A stretch of 64,000 nt of DNA from Bacillota bacterium (GTDB lineage Bacteria > Bacillota > Clostridia > Acetivibrionales > DSM-1351), in the NCBI GenBank assembly GCA_023397905.1, contig JAEWSZ010000051.1, positions 1 to 64,000 on the forward strand, given 5' to 3'. Shown piece by piece: positions 1 to 8,470 of this stretch (positions are counted from its first letter, which is position 1; each line of letters opens with the position of its first letter). Below the pieces are notes generated by a model. The model made no database searches. It was not told the DNA's origin and saw only the letters and a program-made list of their open reading frames with translations. Position numbers and translations under genes: made by a program.

Positions 1-2
1 GG

Positions 3-320
3 ACGCTGAGCCGGCGGGACTTTGTAAAGGCTTTCGAATCCTGCGATTTGATACTGACGCCGGTGACTCCGAGTTCGGCATTCCGGTTCGGTGAAAAAAA
101 GGATCCGCTCCAGATGTATCTGGCCGACATCTTTACCATCGCGTTGAACCTCTCCGGCAACTGCGGCATCAGCGTCCCCGCCGCGATTGATCCGGAAAAC
201 TCCATGCCTTTGGGTATTCAGCTAATCGCTCCGGCTATGGCCGAGCGGCAACTTCTCACCGCCGCCAGGACATTCGAGCTCCGTCGCGGCGGCGACTTCA
301 CCCCAGCAATGAAGGAATAG
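3..320 (+). CDS. amidase / GatA-like subunit, C-terminal part (gene starts before the window)
   Basis: The reading frame is open from the first bases of the window and ends at a TAG at 318-320, so only about the last 105 residues are present. The visible part contains DLILTPVTP, a run like DPLQMYLADIFTIALNLSG, GISVPAAI and PLGIQLIAP. This is the typical C-terminal core of amidase-signature enzymes and matches subunit A of the Asp/Glu-tRNA amidotransferase (GatA) best. The Ser-Ser-Lys catalytic residues lie upstream and cannot be checked. GatA frees ammonia from glutamine to amidate mischarged tRNA, usually beside gatB and gatC. Neither is seen here, because the next gene is a deacetylase seven bases downstream, so another amidase remains possible. 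Confidence 0.7.
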   Translation, partial: TLSRRDFVKAFESCDLILTPVTPSSAFRFGEKKDPLQMYLADIFTIALNLSGNCGISVPAAIDPENSMPLGIQLIAPAMAERQLLTAARTFELRRGGDFTPAMKE

Positions 321-327
321 GATCATC

Positions 328-1128
328 ATGAACAGGATCGATTTTTCATGGCCGCACGGACTCGAAGGCGTGCTTACCACCAGTTGGGACGATGGAACCA
401 GTCATGACCGGCGGCTGGTGGAAATATTCAACCGCTATGGTATCAGGGGCACTTTCCACCTGAACTCAGGCAACTTTGATTCAGGGCATTTGAAAAGCTC
501 TGAAATAAAGGAATTGTACATTGGGCACGAGGTGTCCGCCCACTCGCTGAACCATCCTTTCCTGACATTGCTTCCGAGAGAGGCTCTGGTAGAGGAGATA
601 ACCGAAGACCGGCGGAGGCTTGAAAAGCTGGTGGGATATCCGGTGAGGGGAATGTCCTACCCCTTTGGAGACTATAATGAGGAATTGCTTAAGGCACTGC
701 CGGGCCTGGGAATAGAATATTCCAGAACAACCCAGGAACATGGGCGTTTCAGTGTCCCGGGCAATTTTCTCACATGGCATCCCACCTGCCATCATGAACA
801 GAATTTACTTGAAAAGTGCAGGCAGTTTAAAAACCGCAATCCGTGGGATCAGCTGCCGCTGTTCTATGTATGGGGGCACAGCTTTGAATTTCACAGGAAC
901 AACAATTGGGAGCTGATAGAGGAGTTCTGCAAGGTGGTTTCCGGCGATGAGGATGTGTGGTATGCCACCAATGTGGAAATCATGGATTATATTCTGGCCA
1001 TGCGGAACCTTAAATTTGGAGTGGACCGGAATTTTGTCATGAATCCTTCGGCAATTTCCGTGTGGATCGACGTAGATGGGGAAGCCGTAGAAATAAAGCC
1101 CGGAGAGCAGCTGCAATTGAGTGCTTAA
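328..1128 (+). CDS. polysaccharide deacetylase family protein (NodB-type, CE4-like)
   Basis: A 266-residue protein carrying the NodB homology motifs: SWDDG at residues 19-23 (motif 1, catalytic Asp and metal Asp), HSLNHP at 72-77 (motif 2, two metal His), RGMSYPFG at 107-114 (motif 3) and a late WGHSFEF. Family members remove N-acetyl or O-acetyl groups from sugar polymers with a divalent metal. There is no signal peptide, so it probably acts in the cytoplasm on small sugars or is exported in another way; the substrate cannot be read from sequence. It follows the amidase end by 7 bp and may be cotranscribed with it. Its stop codon touches the left arm of a palindromic repeat (about 1126-1352). 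Confidence 0.88.
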   Translation: MNRIDFSWPHGLEGVLTTSWDDGTSHDRRLVEIFNRYGIRGTFHLNSGNFDSGHLKSSEIKELYIGHEVSAHSLNHPFLTLLPREALVEEITEDRRRLEKLVGYPVRGMSYPFGDYNEELLKALPGLGIEYSRTTQEHGRFSVPGNFLTWHPTCHHEQNLLEKCRQFKNRNPWDQLPLFYVWGHSFEFHRNNNWELIEEFCKVVSGDEDVWYATNVEIMDYILAMRNLKFGVDRNFVMNPSAISVWIDVDGEAVEIKPGEQLQLSA

Positions 1129-1352
1129 AAATAAATCCAATGTATGTGGAAAACAGAATGTGCCGGCCCGCAAGTATAACTTACCTCAATGGGAAGCACG
1201 GTAAAGGTATAGCGTGTATCAATATATGACCGCTGCTACACTAAGCGAAACTATTGATATACGGTGTACCTTGTGCTGCACATTGCTGCAAAACAGTATG
1301 GGAGGACCCGGTACGGCATGAACTTTTCACATACATTGAATCTGTTATTTTA
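1126..1352. repeat. structured palindromic repeat, copy 1 (short form)
   Basis: Fills the gap between two convergent genes. The arms CAATGTATGTG (1138-1148) and CACATACATTG (1328-1338) are perfect inverted repeats, and weaker pairing runs outward to 1126 and 1352. A left box at 1164-1224 is about 80% identical by eye to 35507-35567 in copy 2. A right box at about 1237-1276, with TACACTAAGCGAAA and ACGGTGTACC, matches 35732-35771 of copy 2 even more closely. The two boxes pair with each other, giving one long hairpin. This copy lacks the roughly 150-base apical domain of copies 2 and 3. No protein is encoded. It could be a MITE-like mobile element or a structured RNA. Confidence 0.8.
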
Positions 1353-1376
1353 CGGCGCCTGCTTTTCTGACACCTG

Positions 1377-2390
1377 TTATTTCTTGGCGGCGTACCAGTC
1401 GCTTACAGCCGTGAAAAACGCATCTATGTTGTCCCAGCTGGAAAGAGGCGGAATATCGCAGCCCGAGGAAATTACGAAGTTTTTGTATTTGCAGCATTCA
1501 TCCATGAGATTCATAGTCACTTCCCTGATGGACTCAGGCGTGCCGTTCCTGAACTGGTTTGCCGGGTCTACATTTCCGAACACCAATGTGTTTGAAGGCA
1601 CAAGCTTAAGTATCTCAGCCATTTTCACCGCATTTCCGAAATGATAGGCCGAAGCGCCCACAGTCAGAATGGAGTCGATTAAGGGAACGGTGTTTCCGCA
1701 ATTGTGGTATACGAGTATAAAGTTTTCATCCTGAACGGCGTCCACTATTTCCTTGCAGTAGGTGGATGAGAATTCTGCAATGAGCTTTGGAGACAGGAGA
1801 CCGGCGGCGGGCTCGGCAAGCACCACACCGTTAGCACCCACTTCCTTGTAGGCTTTGATGTATTTTATAATGAATTCCGTGGTTTTTTTGAGGGTTTCAT
1901 GGACCATTTCAGGCTCTACCTGGCAGTTGATCATGATCTCAGTCATGTCCATCAATCTTCCGGCCAGTGAAAAAGGCCCTATGACTCCGGCAAGAACGGG
2001 CCTGTCGGTTATCTGATTAACAGCGCTTTCTATGGCATCGATATATATTCCGGTACGTCCGGTTCCCACTTCAGGCACCTTCAGGTTTTTAACGTCGTCT
2101 TCATCTGAAATAAGACGCCCGACCACAGTTGGGACCTCGTCGCCTGAAACTTTGATCTGCGCTCCGAAAGCTTCCGCCTCAAGAGACAGGTTCATCATAC
2201 TTACAGAAGCGGAGGTGTCGCACCTTTCGGCAATGAGCTTCATACCTTTTGCCTGTTTTTCGCTGTCGGATATAAGATCTATGACGCTGATCCCCATAAG
2301 ACTTATTGAAGGAAATGAGAGAACGGGCATAGCTTTCTTTTTATCAGCCTCCAGCATTTCCTCAATCCAGTTTTTCATATTGAATTTCAT
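1377..2390 (-). CDS. MtaA/uroporphyrinogen-decarboxylase-family methyltransferase
   Basis: A 337-residue member of the URO-D superfamily branch that holds the methylcobamide:thiol methyltransferases (MtaA, MtbA, CmuA). The zinc-binding pattern of that branch is visible: His229 and Cys231 in YHNCGN and Cys311 in SSGCDIPP. Haem-pathway HemE lacks this set. Such enzymes move a methyl group between a methyl-corrinoid protein and a thiol or tetrahydrofolate. In a bacterium without coenzyme M the acceptor is probably tetrahydrofolate, which is inference. It is divergent from the corrinoid protein gene across a 245-base AT-rich spacer and lies near mtaB, so it is probably the second methyltransferase of the methanol system. 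Confidence 0.82.
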   Translation of the reverse strand: MKFNMKNWIEEMLEADKKKAMPVLSFPSISLMGISVIDLISDSEKQAKGMKLIAERCDTSASVSMMNLSLEAEAFGAQIKVSGDEVPTVVGRLISDEDDVKNLKVPEVGTGRTGIYIDAIESAVNQITDRPVLAGVIGPFSLAGRLMDMTEIMINCQVEPEMVHETLKKTTEFIIKYIKAYKEVGANGVVLAEPAAGLLSPKLIAEFSSTYCKEIVDAVQDENFILVYHNCGNTVPLIDSILTVGASAYHFGNAVKMAEILKLVPSNTLVFGNVDPANQFRNGTPESIREVTMNLMDECCKYKNFVISSGCDIPPLSSWDNIDAFFTAVSDWYAAKK

Positions 2391-2564
2391 TTTAAATGGC
2401 CTCCTTTAAATATGGATATTTTTCATTGTAATAAATCTCAAAATATATTTGTATGACATTTTTGTGATTCATGGTAAGAATTTTATGATTGCAAAACTTG
2501 AAAATATTAAATAAAATAATCATTAGAATGTACAAAAAATATCAAATTTTTTCAATACATAGCA

Positions 2565-2593
2565 TTGAGGGTATATTAAAATAACAATATAAG
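2565..2593 (+). promoter_or_regulatory. candidate promoter of the corrinoid protein gene
   Basis: TTGAGG (2565-2570), a 17-base spacer and TATAAG (2588-2593) lie 42 bases upstream of the start codon. A second match, TTGCAA-17-TAAAAT, lies at 2489-2517. The spacer is very AT-rich, so chance matches are likely. The divergent arrangement suggests control from both sides by a regulator such as the PocR/AraC protein encoded next door. Confidence 0.3.
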
Positions 2594-2635
2594 AAATGCA
2601 CATTTTTGAATAATATATATCTGGAGGAAGTTACT

Positions 2636-3274
2636 ATGAGCGTATTAAATGAGATTTCGCAAAATCTGCAGATCGGTAAGGCAAAGATCGTTAAAGAGCT
2701 TGTTCAGCAGGCTATAGCTGAGGGACTCAGCGCTGAATCAATTTTAAAGGAAGGTCTTCTTGCCGGTATGGGTATAATCGGTGAGAAATTCAAAAAGGAC
2801 GAGGTATATGTACCTGACGTACTTATTGCCGCAAGGGCAATGAACGCAGGAACCGAGCTCCTGAAGCCTTTGCTTGCATCAAGTGGCGTCCAGTCCTTGG
2901 GAAAGGTAGTTCTCGGAACTGTCGCAGGCGACCTGCATGATATCGGTAAGAATCTGGTAAGAATGATGATGGAAGGCAAAGGCCTTGAAGTAATCGATAT
3001 AGGCGTTGACGTTCCCGCCGAGAAATTCATTGAAACGGCAATCCAGGAAAATGCTCAGATTATAGCGTGTTCAGCCCTTCTGACAACAACTATGGGAGAA
3101 ATTGAAAATGTTATAAAGGCGGCCCAGGATGCCGGAATCCGTGACAAAGTGACAATTATGATCGGTGGCGCACCTGTTACTCAGAGTTTCTGTGAAAAGA
3201 TATCCGCTGACATTTATACGGCAGATGCGGCTTCGGCAGCCGACGCTGCGGCAAAAGTCTGCCAGGATAATTAA
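2636..3274 (+). CDS. corrinoid (B12-binding) methyl-carrier protein, MtaC/MtbC type
   Basis: A 212-residue cobalamin-binding protein. Residues 1-85 form the helical methionine-synthase-type cap domain and residues 88-212 the Rossmann-like B12 domain. The cofactor motif DLHDIGK has its axial ligand at His101, followed by SALLTTTM and GGAPVT, the later cobalamin-contact segments. The protein carries the methyl group on cobalt between a substrate-specific methyltransferase and a second one. Here those are probably MtaB (5911-7287) and the MtaA-like enzyme (1377-2390). The ATG at 2636 is chosen because TGGAGGAAG precedes it; a frame extension upstream to 2606 has no such site. A terminator follows at 3308-3346. 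Confidence 0.93.
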   Translation: MSVLNEISQNLQIGKAKIVKELVQQAIAEGLSAESILKEGLLAGMGIIGEKFKKDEVYVPDVLIAARAMNAGTELLKPLLASSGVQSLGKVVLGTVAGDLHDIGKNLVRMMMEGKGLEVIDIGVDVPAEKFIETAIQENAQIIACSALLTTTMGEIENVIKAAQDAGIRDKVTIMIGGAPVTQSFCEKISADIYTADAASAADAAAKVCQDN

Positions 3275-3307
3275 TGCTTGACCGCGGAGATAATTTCTGC
3301 ATTAAAG

Positions 3308-3346
3308 TAGAACTCTGAGAAAATTTTCTTGGAGTTCTATTTTTAA
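3308..3346 (+). terminator. Rho-independent terminator after the corrinoid protein gene
   Basis: The stem TAGAACTC / GAGTTCTA continues into the inner palindrome AGAAAATTTTCT and is followed by TTTTTAA. It lies 33 bases after the stop codon. Confidence 0.8.
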
Positions 3347-3474
3347 TATAGGGGAACACTTTTCTTGAATTGCGGGGACTCTGTTGAATCACTATATGTA
3401 AACCTGTTTTTAGTATATAATACTATTATAATGTATTGTGAATTTACTCTGGTAATGGAAGAGGATGTTACTTG

Positions 3475-4770
3475 ATGAGTGAACTATATAAGGATACAAT
3501 TGAAAAAGCTGTCAATTGGGACAGAGCTATAAAGAATTTGAAAGTATATAGTCAGACCACAGGAGTAGAAAGCTTCATTATAGATTCTACCGGTAAATTC
3601 ATTTTTAATTACGGCAAAAATCCCGATCTTTGTTCCATATGCCAAAAAATCCAGAGCACCGAAAATAATCCCTCCAAATGTTCCAGCGTACACCTGTATG
3701 GGAGTTACCAGGCTGAAAGGTTCGGGGGCAAGTACGTTTTCTTCTGCCCCATGGGATTTGTCCACTGGGCGTCTCCACTCAATGTAAACGATATTCTGCA
3801 GGGGGCGTTTATAGGCGGGCCTGTTTTAATGGTAGATCCCGAAGAATTTATGCTGGGCGATATTATCAAGGAAAACGGCCTCACCGACGAGCAGGTGAAT
3901 GAACTGACAGAACACATTGGCAACGTTCCGGTTATAGAACCCGAAAGAGTCAACAATCTTGCGGATCTGCTCCTGATTATAGCCAATGAGACATCAAGTA
4001 CCAAAAACCAGAAAAACGATCAGAAAAATCAGTCCGAGGCCCTTCAGTCGGATATATCCCAGTGGATACACTACATGAAATCCCTGGACGACAAGAGCAG
4101 CAATGTGCAAAGCTATCCCTATGAAAAGGAGAAGCTGCTGCTTTCAAAAATCGCCCTTGGAGACAAGCATGAATCACAGAAAATATTAAATGAGATATTG
4201 GGATATGTGTTTTTCTCATCGGGGAATGATTTCGATATCATAAGAGCAAGAATCCTGGAATTGATCGTCTTGCTGTCGAGGGCAGCTGTGGAAGGCGGAG
4301 CCAATGTTGAGGAGATATTCGGTCTGAATTTCAGGTATCTGTCGGAGATCTATCAGCACAAGAGTGTTGAGGAGCTGACCTTCTGGCTTTCCAAAATAAT
4401 GGCAAGGTTTACCGACTGTGTGTTCAACCTTGCGGACATCCGTCATAAGGATACGATTTACAAAGCCATTGACTACATTAAAAGAAATTATATTGAGCAG
4501 ATTACCCTGGAAGATGTGGCCAACTACGTTTTTCTGAATCCGTCGTATTTCAGCAAAATTTTTAAAAACGAAATGAATTGCACCTTTGTCTCATATGTGA
4601 ACAAGGTGCGGATTAACGCCAGCAAGAGCCTTTTGATGAATAATTCCATTCTGCTGTCGGATATTTCAACTCTGGTGGGGTTTGACGATCAGAGCTATTT
4701 TACAAAAGTCTTCAAAAAAGAAGTGGGTATAACTCCCGGTAAATTCAGGGCGACAAGGGGACAGGGCTGA
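3475..4770 (+). CDS. AraC-family regulator with PocR ligand-binding domain
   Basis: A 431-residue regulator. Residues about 15-180 match the PocR sensory domain, with several Cys residues (CSICQK and a second pair) and the CPMGFVHWASPL and GAFIGGPVL segments. A linker follows, and the last about 100 residues form an AraC-type double helix-turn-helix (ITLEDVANYVFLNPSYFSKIF, then LSDISTLVGFDDQSYFTKVF). PocR-type domains sense small organic compounds, as in control of cobalamin and propanediol genes. Its place between the corrinoid protein and mtaB suggests it switches on the methanol island. ATG 3475 is preferred over the TTG one codon earlier; GAGG lies upstream. The stop codon forms one arm of a small palindrome shared with the converging cobW-like gene. 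Confidence 0.87.
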   Translation: MSELYKDTIEKAVNWDRAIKNLKVYSQTTGVESFIIDSTGKFIFNYGKNPDLCSICQKIQSTENNPSKCSSVHLYGSYQAERFGGKYVFFCPMGFVHWASPLNVNDILQGAFIGGPVLMVDPEEFMLGDIIKENGLTDEQVNELTEHIGNVPVIEPERVNNLADLLLIIANETSSTKNQKNDQKNQSEALQSDISQWIHYMKSLDDKSSNVQSYPYEKEKLLLSKIALGDKHESQKILNEILGYVFFSSGNDFDIIRARILELIVLLSRAAVEGGANVEEIFGLNFRYLSEIYQHKSVEELTFWLSKIMARFTDCVFNLADIRHKDTIYKAIDYIKRNYIEQITLEDVANYVFLNPSYFSKIFKNEMNCTFVSYVNKVRINASKSLLMNNSILLSDISTLVGFDDQSYFTKVFKKEVGITPGKFRATRGQG

Positions 4771-4779
4771 CGGCAGCCG

Positions 4780-5751
4780 TCACTCCGTGCCTGAAAATAT
4801 TTCTGTTATCCCGCCGCTGTCCAGATCTTCGCCTATGAAGCATACGGCCGGTTCAATATCCGGAGCCGCCTGAATTATTTCATAGGTGCCGTCCACATAA
4901 TTGAACTGCAGCAGGCCGTTCCCGCAGGGAACAAATCCTTTTGCCCTGAGAACCGTACCAAAGCCGCCATCCACAAATCTTGCCAGTATTTCCTCCAGAG
5001 CGCTTTGAGAATATGCAGTTTGGGGTACCAGTCCGAAAGCTGTAAAATTATGATTGCCATGACCGTGTTTGGGACGGATTTTTTTATCTGCCCTGATTGT
5101 GTTTGTCCTGGCGGCTGCTTCGGGTTTTGTTTTTTTCAGACGCACTCTTTTTATCTGAGGTTCCAGCAGCTTTAAAAAATCCTCTCTTTCCATGGAGTCC
5201 CATTCACCGGAGACAATAAACCCTCTGGGATTGATTCTCTGCAATTCCTCTATTATGTCAAACAGGACTGCCTCGGGCATATCCTTGATTTTGTTCAGCA
5301 CCAGCATATCAGCGCAGTTTATCTGGTTTTCGAAAAAATAGGAGTACTTGCTTCTTTGCTTTAAAAATTTAAGGTAATCGATCACTGTCAGAGTTGAGTG
5401 CAGGGAAAGCCTTCCGCGGATTTCGGGATTTCTGAAGATATCCTCTATTTCACTCAGGACAAATATTCCGGAAGGTTCAACCAGAATCCTGTCCGGCTTA
5501 ATGTCATCCGCAATACGTACGAGCGTATCCGTAAAATCTCCCTTCAGCGTACAGCAGATACAGCCGCTGGAGATTTCATATACGCTGAGGCCTTCGTGCT
5601 CAAGCATTTTGCCGTCTATTCCCACGGTGCCGAATTCATTTTCCAGGATGACCACTTTTTCGTTGTTTTCAATCAGTGCGGAGGCCAGGTGCTTTATAAG
5701 AGTTGTCTTTCCCGAGCCGAGAAAACCCGAGATCACATTGACTTTGATCAT
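4780..5751 (-). CDS. CobW/P47K-family G3E GTPase (metallochaperone-like)
   Basis: A 323-residue P-loop GTPase. Visible are Walker A GFLGSGKTT at residues 9-17, the metal-binding CxCC motif in GCICCTL near residue 64, the guanine-specificity NKIKD segment, a His-rich stretch (KHGHGNHNF) before the C-terminal CobW domain, and that domain itself. Family members insert or ferry metals (zinc, cobalt, nickel). Proteins of this type often sit with corrinoid methyltransferases, where a role in metal loading or corrinoid activation is proposed but not settled. It lies downstream of mtaB on the same strand, separated by a 159-base spacer with a large hairpin (5804-5899), so expression may be coupled but reduced. 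Confidence 0.87.
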   Translation of the reverse strand: MIKVNVISGFLGSGKTTLIKHLASALIENNEKVVILENEFGTVGIDGKMLEHEGLSVYEISSGCICCTLKGDFTDTLVRIADDIKPDRILVEPSGIFVLSEIEDIFRNPEIRGRLSLHSTLTVIDYLKFLKQRSKYSYFFENQINCADMLVLNKIKDMPEAVLFDIIEELQRINPRGFIVSGEWDSMEREDFLKLLEPQIKRVRLKKTKPEAAARTNTIRADKKIRPKHGHGNHNFTAFGLVPQTAYSQSALEEILARFVDGGFGTVLRAKGFVPCGNGLLQFNYVDGTYEIIQAAPDIEPAVCFIGEDLDSGGITEIFSGTE

Positions 5752-5803
5752 ATTTATATCCTCATGCCGGTTGCAGGCGGGTACGTATTTGGAATTCAGA
5801 ATT

Positions 5804-5899
5804 CAGAAGCCGGAAATCAGAATTCAGAATGAAGGGCGGGCGGCTTTATGCCGCCCGGAATTTAAAGGCTTCATTCTCTCTCCTGAATCCTGACTTCTG
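5804..5899. repeat. large imperfect hairpin between mtaB and the cobW-like gene
   Basis: Outer arms at 5804-5834 and 5869-5899 pair with few interruptions (CAGAAG with CTTCTG, GAATGAAG with CTTCATTC). They enclose a GC-rich hairpin, GGGCGGC-TTTAT-GCCGCCC, at 5838-5856. Just outside, the unit AATTCAGAA is repeated several times (5792-5830). There is no clear T-run on either strand. It may be a small intercistronic repeat element or an mRNA-stability structure. Confidence 0.6.
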
Positions 5900-5910
5900 G
5901 ATTCTTACTT

Positions 5911-7287
5911 CTACAGGTCGTACTTCTTTGGATCCAGCTTGCCTGATTCGTCGTTTTCAAGCATTTCTGCCGTGAATTTTTCCACATCGTCGGGTATCGC
6001 TTCGATCTGTCTCTGCATTGTGGGGAGCCATTCGCGTTCCCTGTCGCTGATGGAGACCTTGTTTTCAGCAATAGCCTTGGTGAGTATGTCGATTGCGGCA
6101 ACTGCTGCGGCCTTTGAACGCTCGAAGGGAGTGTTGTATTTGATTATTTCCTTTGAAATTTCGATTGCAACGTCAGGCCTTAAGACATAAGCCTGGGGAT
6201 CGTACTGGCTGTCGGATTCGCATAGCCAGTCTCTGAGCAGCAGGGCATTTTGTTTTCCTGTCTCAGCAGCTTTGTTCATCAGTCTGCAGTCATATGCAAG
6301 CTGTTCAACCGACACGGTGGGAGCCATTCCGCCCAGAAGCTTGATATTCTGTACGGATTCATTGCTCCAGAGGTCTGCCACGCATGCAGCTATATTTCCT
6401 ATAGGGCTCAGGTGGGCGCAGGCGCTGGACTTTCCTTCCATTGATATTGGTGTTCCGGTGATGGCCTTGATGTACAAGCCTTCATATCCGCAGTCCTTGT
6501 GAGGTCCTACCGCGCCTTCTTCAATGGCTACAAGGCTTCTTACCGAAGAAATTACACGTACGACGGAGGCAAATATCTTAGGAACAAAGCCTCTGTCCGC
6601 CAGAACCATTACCGTGTTTGCAAATCCGCAGGCCGAGTCGCCGGCGGCAATTGTTCCGGTTCTGTCGGCAATTGTCTTGATCTCTTTCCAGAGCTTTGAC
6701 ATATCCATGGCGCCAAGTACTCCCAGTGAAAACAGCGATTTGTCTATTTCACAGAACATCATGGCGTCGTCGTGCATGTCCTTTCCGCCTATGGATTCAA
6801 TGGCCAGCAGGTCTGCCCCGGCCTTTGCACAGCCTTCAAAGGTTTCCATTATGGAATCCCAGTGGCTTCCGTTCCACATGTGAGGGGAGTTCTTGTCCTC
6901 TCTGATATCAACGGGGGTTATTCTCATGGCACTCTTTAAACCATGCTTTGCTTCGTACTCATACATAATATCTCTTACAGTCTTGGTTATTTCAACGCCC
7001 CATTTCGGATTGTAGGTCGTGGGAGGAAGCAGCTCCACTTCAACCACTATTCCGGGAACATACAATTCCTTGGCCCTCTTTAAGGCATCCTCGATCATGC
7101 CCTTGTATTCCTTGATGACTTCAGGCATGCTTTCCTTGTTGATGATCATGGTGGGGAGAGTGAAGTTCAACTCGGGATAAATCTTGCCGCCGCCTATTTC
7201 CAGTCCGTTTTTACATACAACAGGTTTTTTTGAAACGCCATAAATAAAATCATTGGTATTTTCATAAGCCAATTTGTTAAATATCAT
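5911..7287 (-). CDS. mtaB: methanol:corrinoid methyltransferase MtaB
   Basis: A 458-residue protein matching MtaB in length and sequence. The zinc ligands of the Methanosarcina barkeri enzyme (Glu164, Cys220, Cys269) have counterparts here at Glu164 (AIESIGG), Cys220 (AGDSACGFAN) and Cys266 (PHKDCGYEG). MtaB uses zinc to activate methanol and transfers its methyl group to Co(I) of a cognate corrinoid protein, presumably the one at 2636-3274. In bacteria this feeds methanol into the Wood-Ljungdahl pathway. The gene reads away from a divergent DUF1638 gene and is followed by the cobW-like gene. An AAGGAG site precedes the ATG. A specialised relative acting on another methoxy or hydroxymethyl compound is possible but less likely. 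Confidence 0.94.
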   Translation of the reverse strand: MIFNKLAYENTNDFIYGVSKKPVVCKNGLEIGGGKIYPELNFTLPTMIINKESMPEVIKEYKGMIEDALKRAKELYVPGIVVEVELLPPTTYNPKWGVEITKTVRDIMYEYEAKHGLKSAMRITPVDIREDKNSPHMWNGSHWDSIMETFEGCAKAGADLLAIESIGGKDMHDDAMMFCEIDKSLFSLGVLGAMDMSKLWKEIKTIADRTGTIAAGDSACGFANTVMVLADRGFVPKIFASVVRVISSVRSLVAIEEGAVGPHKDCGYEGLYIKAITGTPISMEGKSSACAHLSPIGNIAACVADLWSNESVQNIKLLGGMAPTVSVEQLAYDCRLMNKAAETGKQNALLLRDWLCESDSQYDPQAYVLRPDVAIEISKEIIKYNTPFERSKAAAVAAIDILTKAIAENKVSISDREREWLPTMQRQIEAIPDDVEKFTAEMLENDESGKLDPKKYDL

Positions 7288-7591
7288 ATCACCAAACTCC
7301 TTTTGTTTTGAAATTAATTAAATTATAGATTCAATGGTGAATTAATTCTTGAAAATTTTTGTTTTTTTTAGAACAATTTTAGTAATCCTATAAAATAAAT
7401 AATAATTATAAGTTCTATAGGATTACTAATATAATAATTTTGAAAAATAAACTCAAAAATTTTATATAATATAATAAATAATTCCTACATAATGGCGGAG
7501 ATTTTGATATCATTTAGATTAGTTAATGAAGCAAGCGCTTTTTTGAAAGCTTTATTGGTTGAAGTTTTAGGTTCAAGGAGGTACGGTCAGT
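7288..7591. promoter_or_regulatory. AT-rich divergent control region with a 14-bp perfect inverted repeat
   Basis: This 304-base spacer separates mtaB (minus) and the DUF1638 gene (plus). TTAGTAATCCTATA (7379-7392) is repeated in perfect inverted form at 7416-7429 around a 23-base AT-only loop. Neither arm is followed by a T-run, so an operator for a dimeric regulator is more likely than a terminator. CAAGGAGGT precedes the plus-strand gene. Confidence 0.6.
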
Positions 7592-8335
7592 ATGTTAAAG
7601 CTGAAAATAATAGCCTGTGATGTTTTAAATAGAGAAATATCATATCTGGCAAGCCAGTCAAAGCACTATGTGGATATAACTTTTATGCATCAGGGGCTGC
7701 ACGATACTCCGGAAAAACTGAGAGAGCTGGTTCAGGCCGAGGTGGACAGGGCCAACGGCGAGTTTCCGTATAACTACTATAATACATGTCCCAAATACGA
7801 TTATATTATTTTGGGCTATGGCCTGTGCAGCAACGGTACGGTGGGAATAGTGAGCAAATACATTCCGCTGGTAATACCCAGGGCCCACGACTGTGTGACG
7901 CTGCTTCTGGGTTCCAAGGAGAAATATAAAAGCAATTTTGAAAAATATCCGGGCACCTACTGGTTTTCCACCGGATGGATCGAGAGAGGCTGGCAGCCCA
8001 GTGAGATCAAGTATAACGCATTGCTGAAGGACTACACCGAGAGATACGATGAAGACAATGCCGAATATCTCATGGAAATGGAGCAGAACTGGATGAAGGA
8101 ATATAAAAATGCCGGTTTTGTTTCCTGGGACAGTCTCCCGAACAGTGATTATTACAGGGAATTTACCAGAAATTCGGCGGACTTTTTCAAATGGGACTTC
8201 CTTGAACTGGAGGGCAGCGAGAGCCTGCTGAAGAATATTATAAACGGGGAATTCAATGAAAACGAGGTGCTGATAGTCCCGCCCGGCACAGGAGCAAAAG
8301 CTTCATATGATGACGGAATAATAAAAGCTGAGTGA
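7592..8335 (+). CDS. DUF1638 domain protein of corrinoid-methyltransferase loci
   Basis: A 247-residue protein of the DUF1638 family. It starts with a short LKIIACDVLNREI strand and has the segments ILGYGLCSNGTVGI and IPRAHDCVTLLLG, with conserved Cys and His that suggest metal or corrinoid contact. The family is common beside methanol, methylamine and methoxyl methyltransferase genes and cobalamin-handling genes; its biochemical role is unknown to me. It has a strong ribosome site (AAGGAGG) and reads divergently from mtaB. A 135-base low-complexity spacer (8336-8470) with degenerate AAAGTAATATGC-like iterations separates it from cobT. Confidence 0.8.
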   Translation: MLKLKIIACDVLNREISYLASQSKHYVDITFMHQGLHDTPEKLRELVQAEVDRANGEFPYNYYNTCPKYDYIILGYGLCSNGTVGIVSKYIPLVIPRAHDCVTLLLGSKEKYKSNFEKYPGTYWFSTGWIERGWQPSEIKYNALLKDYTERYDEDNAEYLMEMEQNWMKEYKNAGFVSWDSLPNSDYYREFTRNSADFFKWDFLELEGSESLLKNIINGEFNENEVLIVPPGTGAKASYDDGIIKAE

Positions 8336-8470
8336 ATCCCGTGCAACAATGCTGATATACAAAATGGATGATATGCAAAAAGGTAATATGCGAGAAAGTA
8401 ATGTGTAGAAAAGCTATATGTAAAAAATTATATATAAATCAATATAAAATGTACGAGTGAGGTAAAAACA

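Noticed and set aside
2391..2635. Possible cobalamin riboswitch before the corrinoid gene
   Set aside because: The spacer is nearly all A/T with no GC-rich stems and no B12-box-like sequence.
4768..4782. Palindrome TGACGGCAGCCGTCA joining the AraC and cobW-like stop codons
   Set aside because: A one-base loop and no T-run make it a poor terminator; it may be chance.
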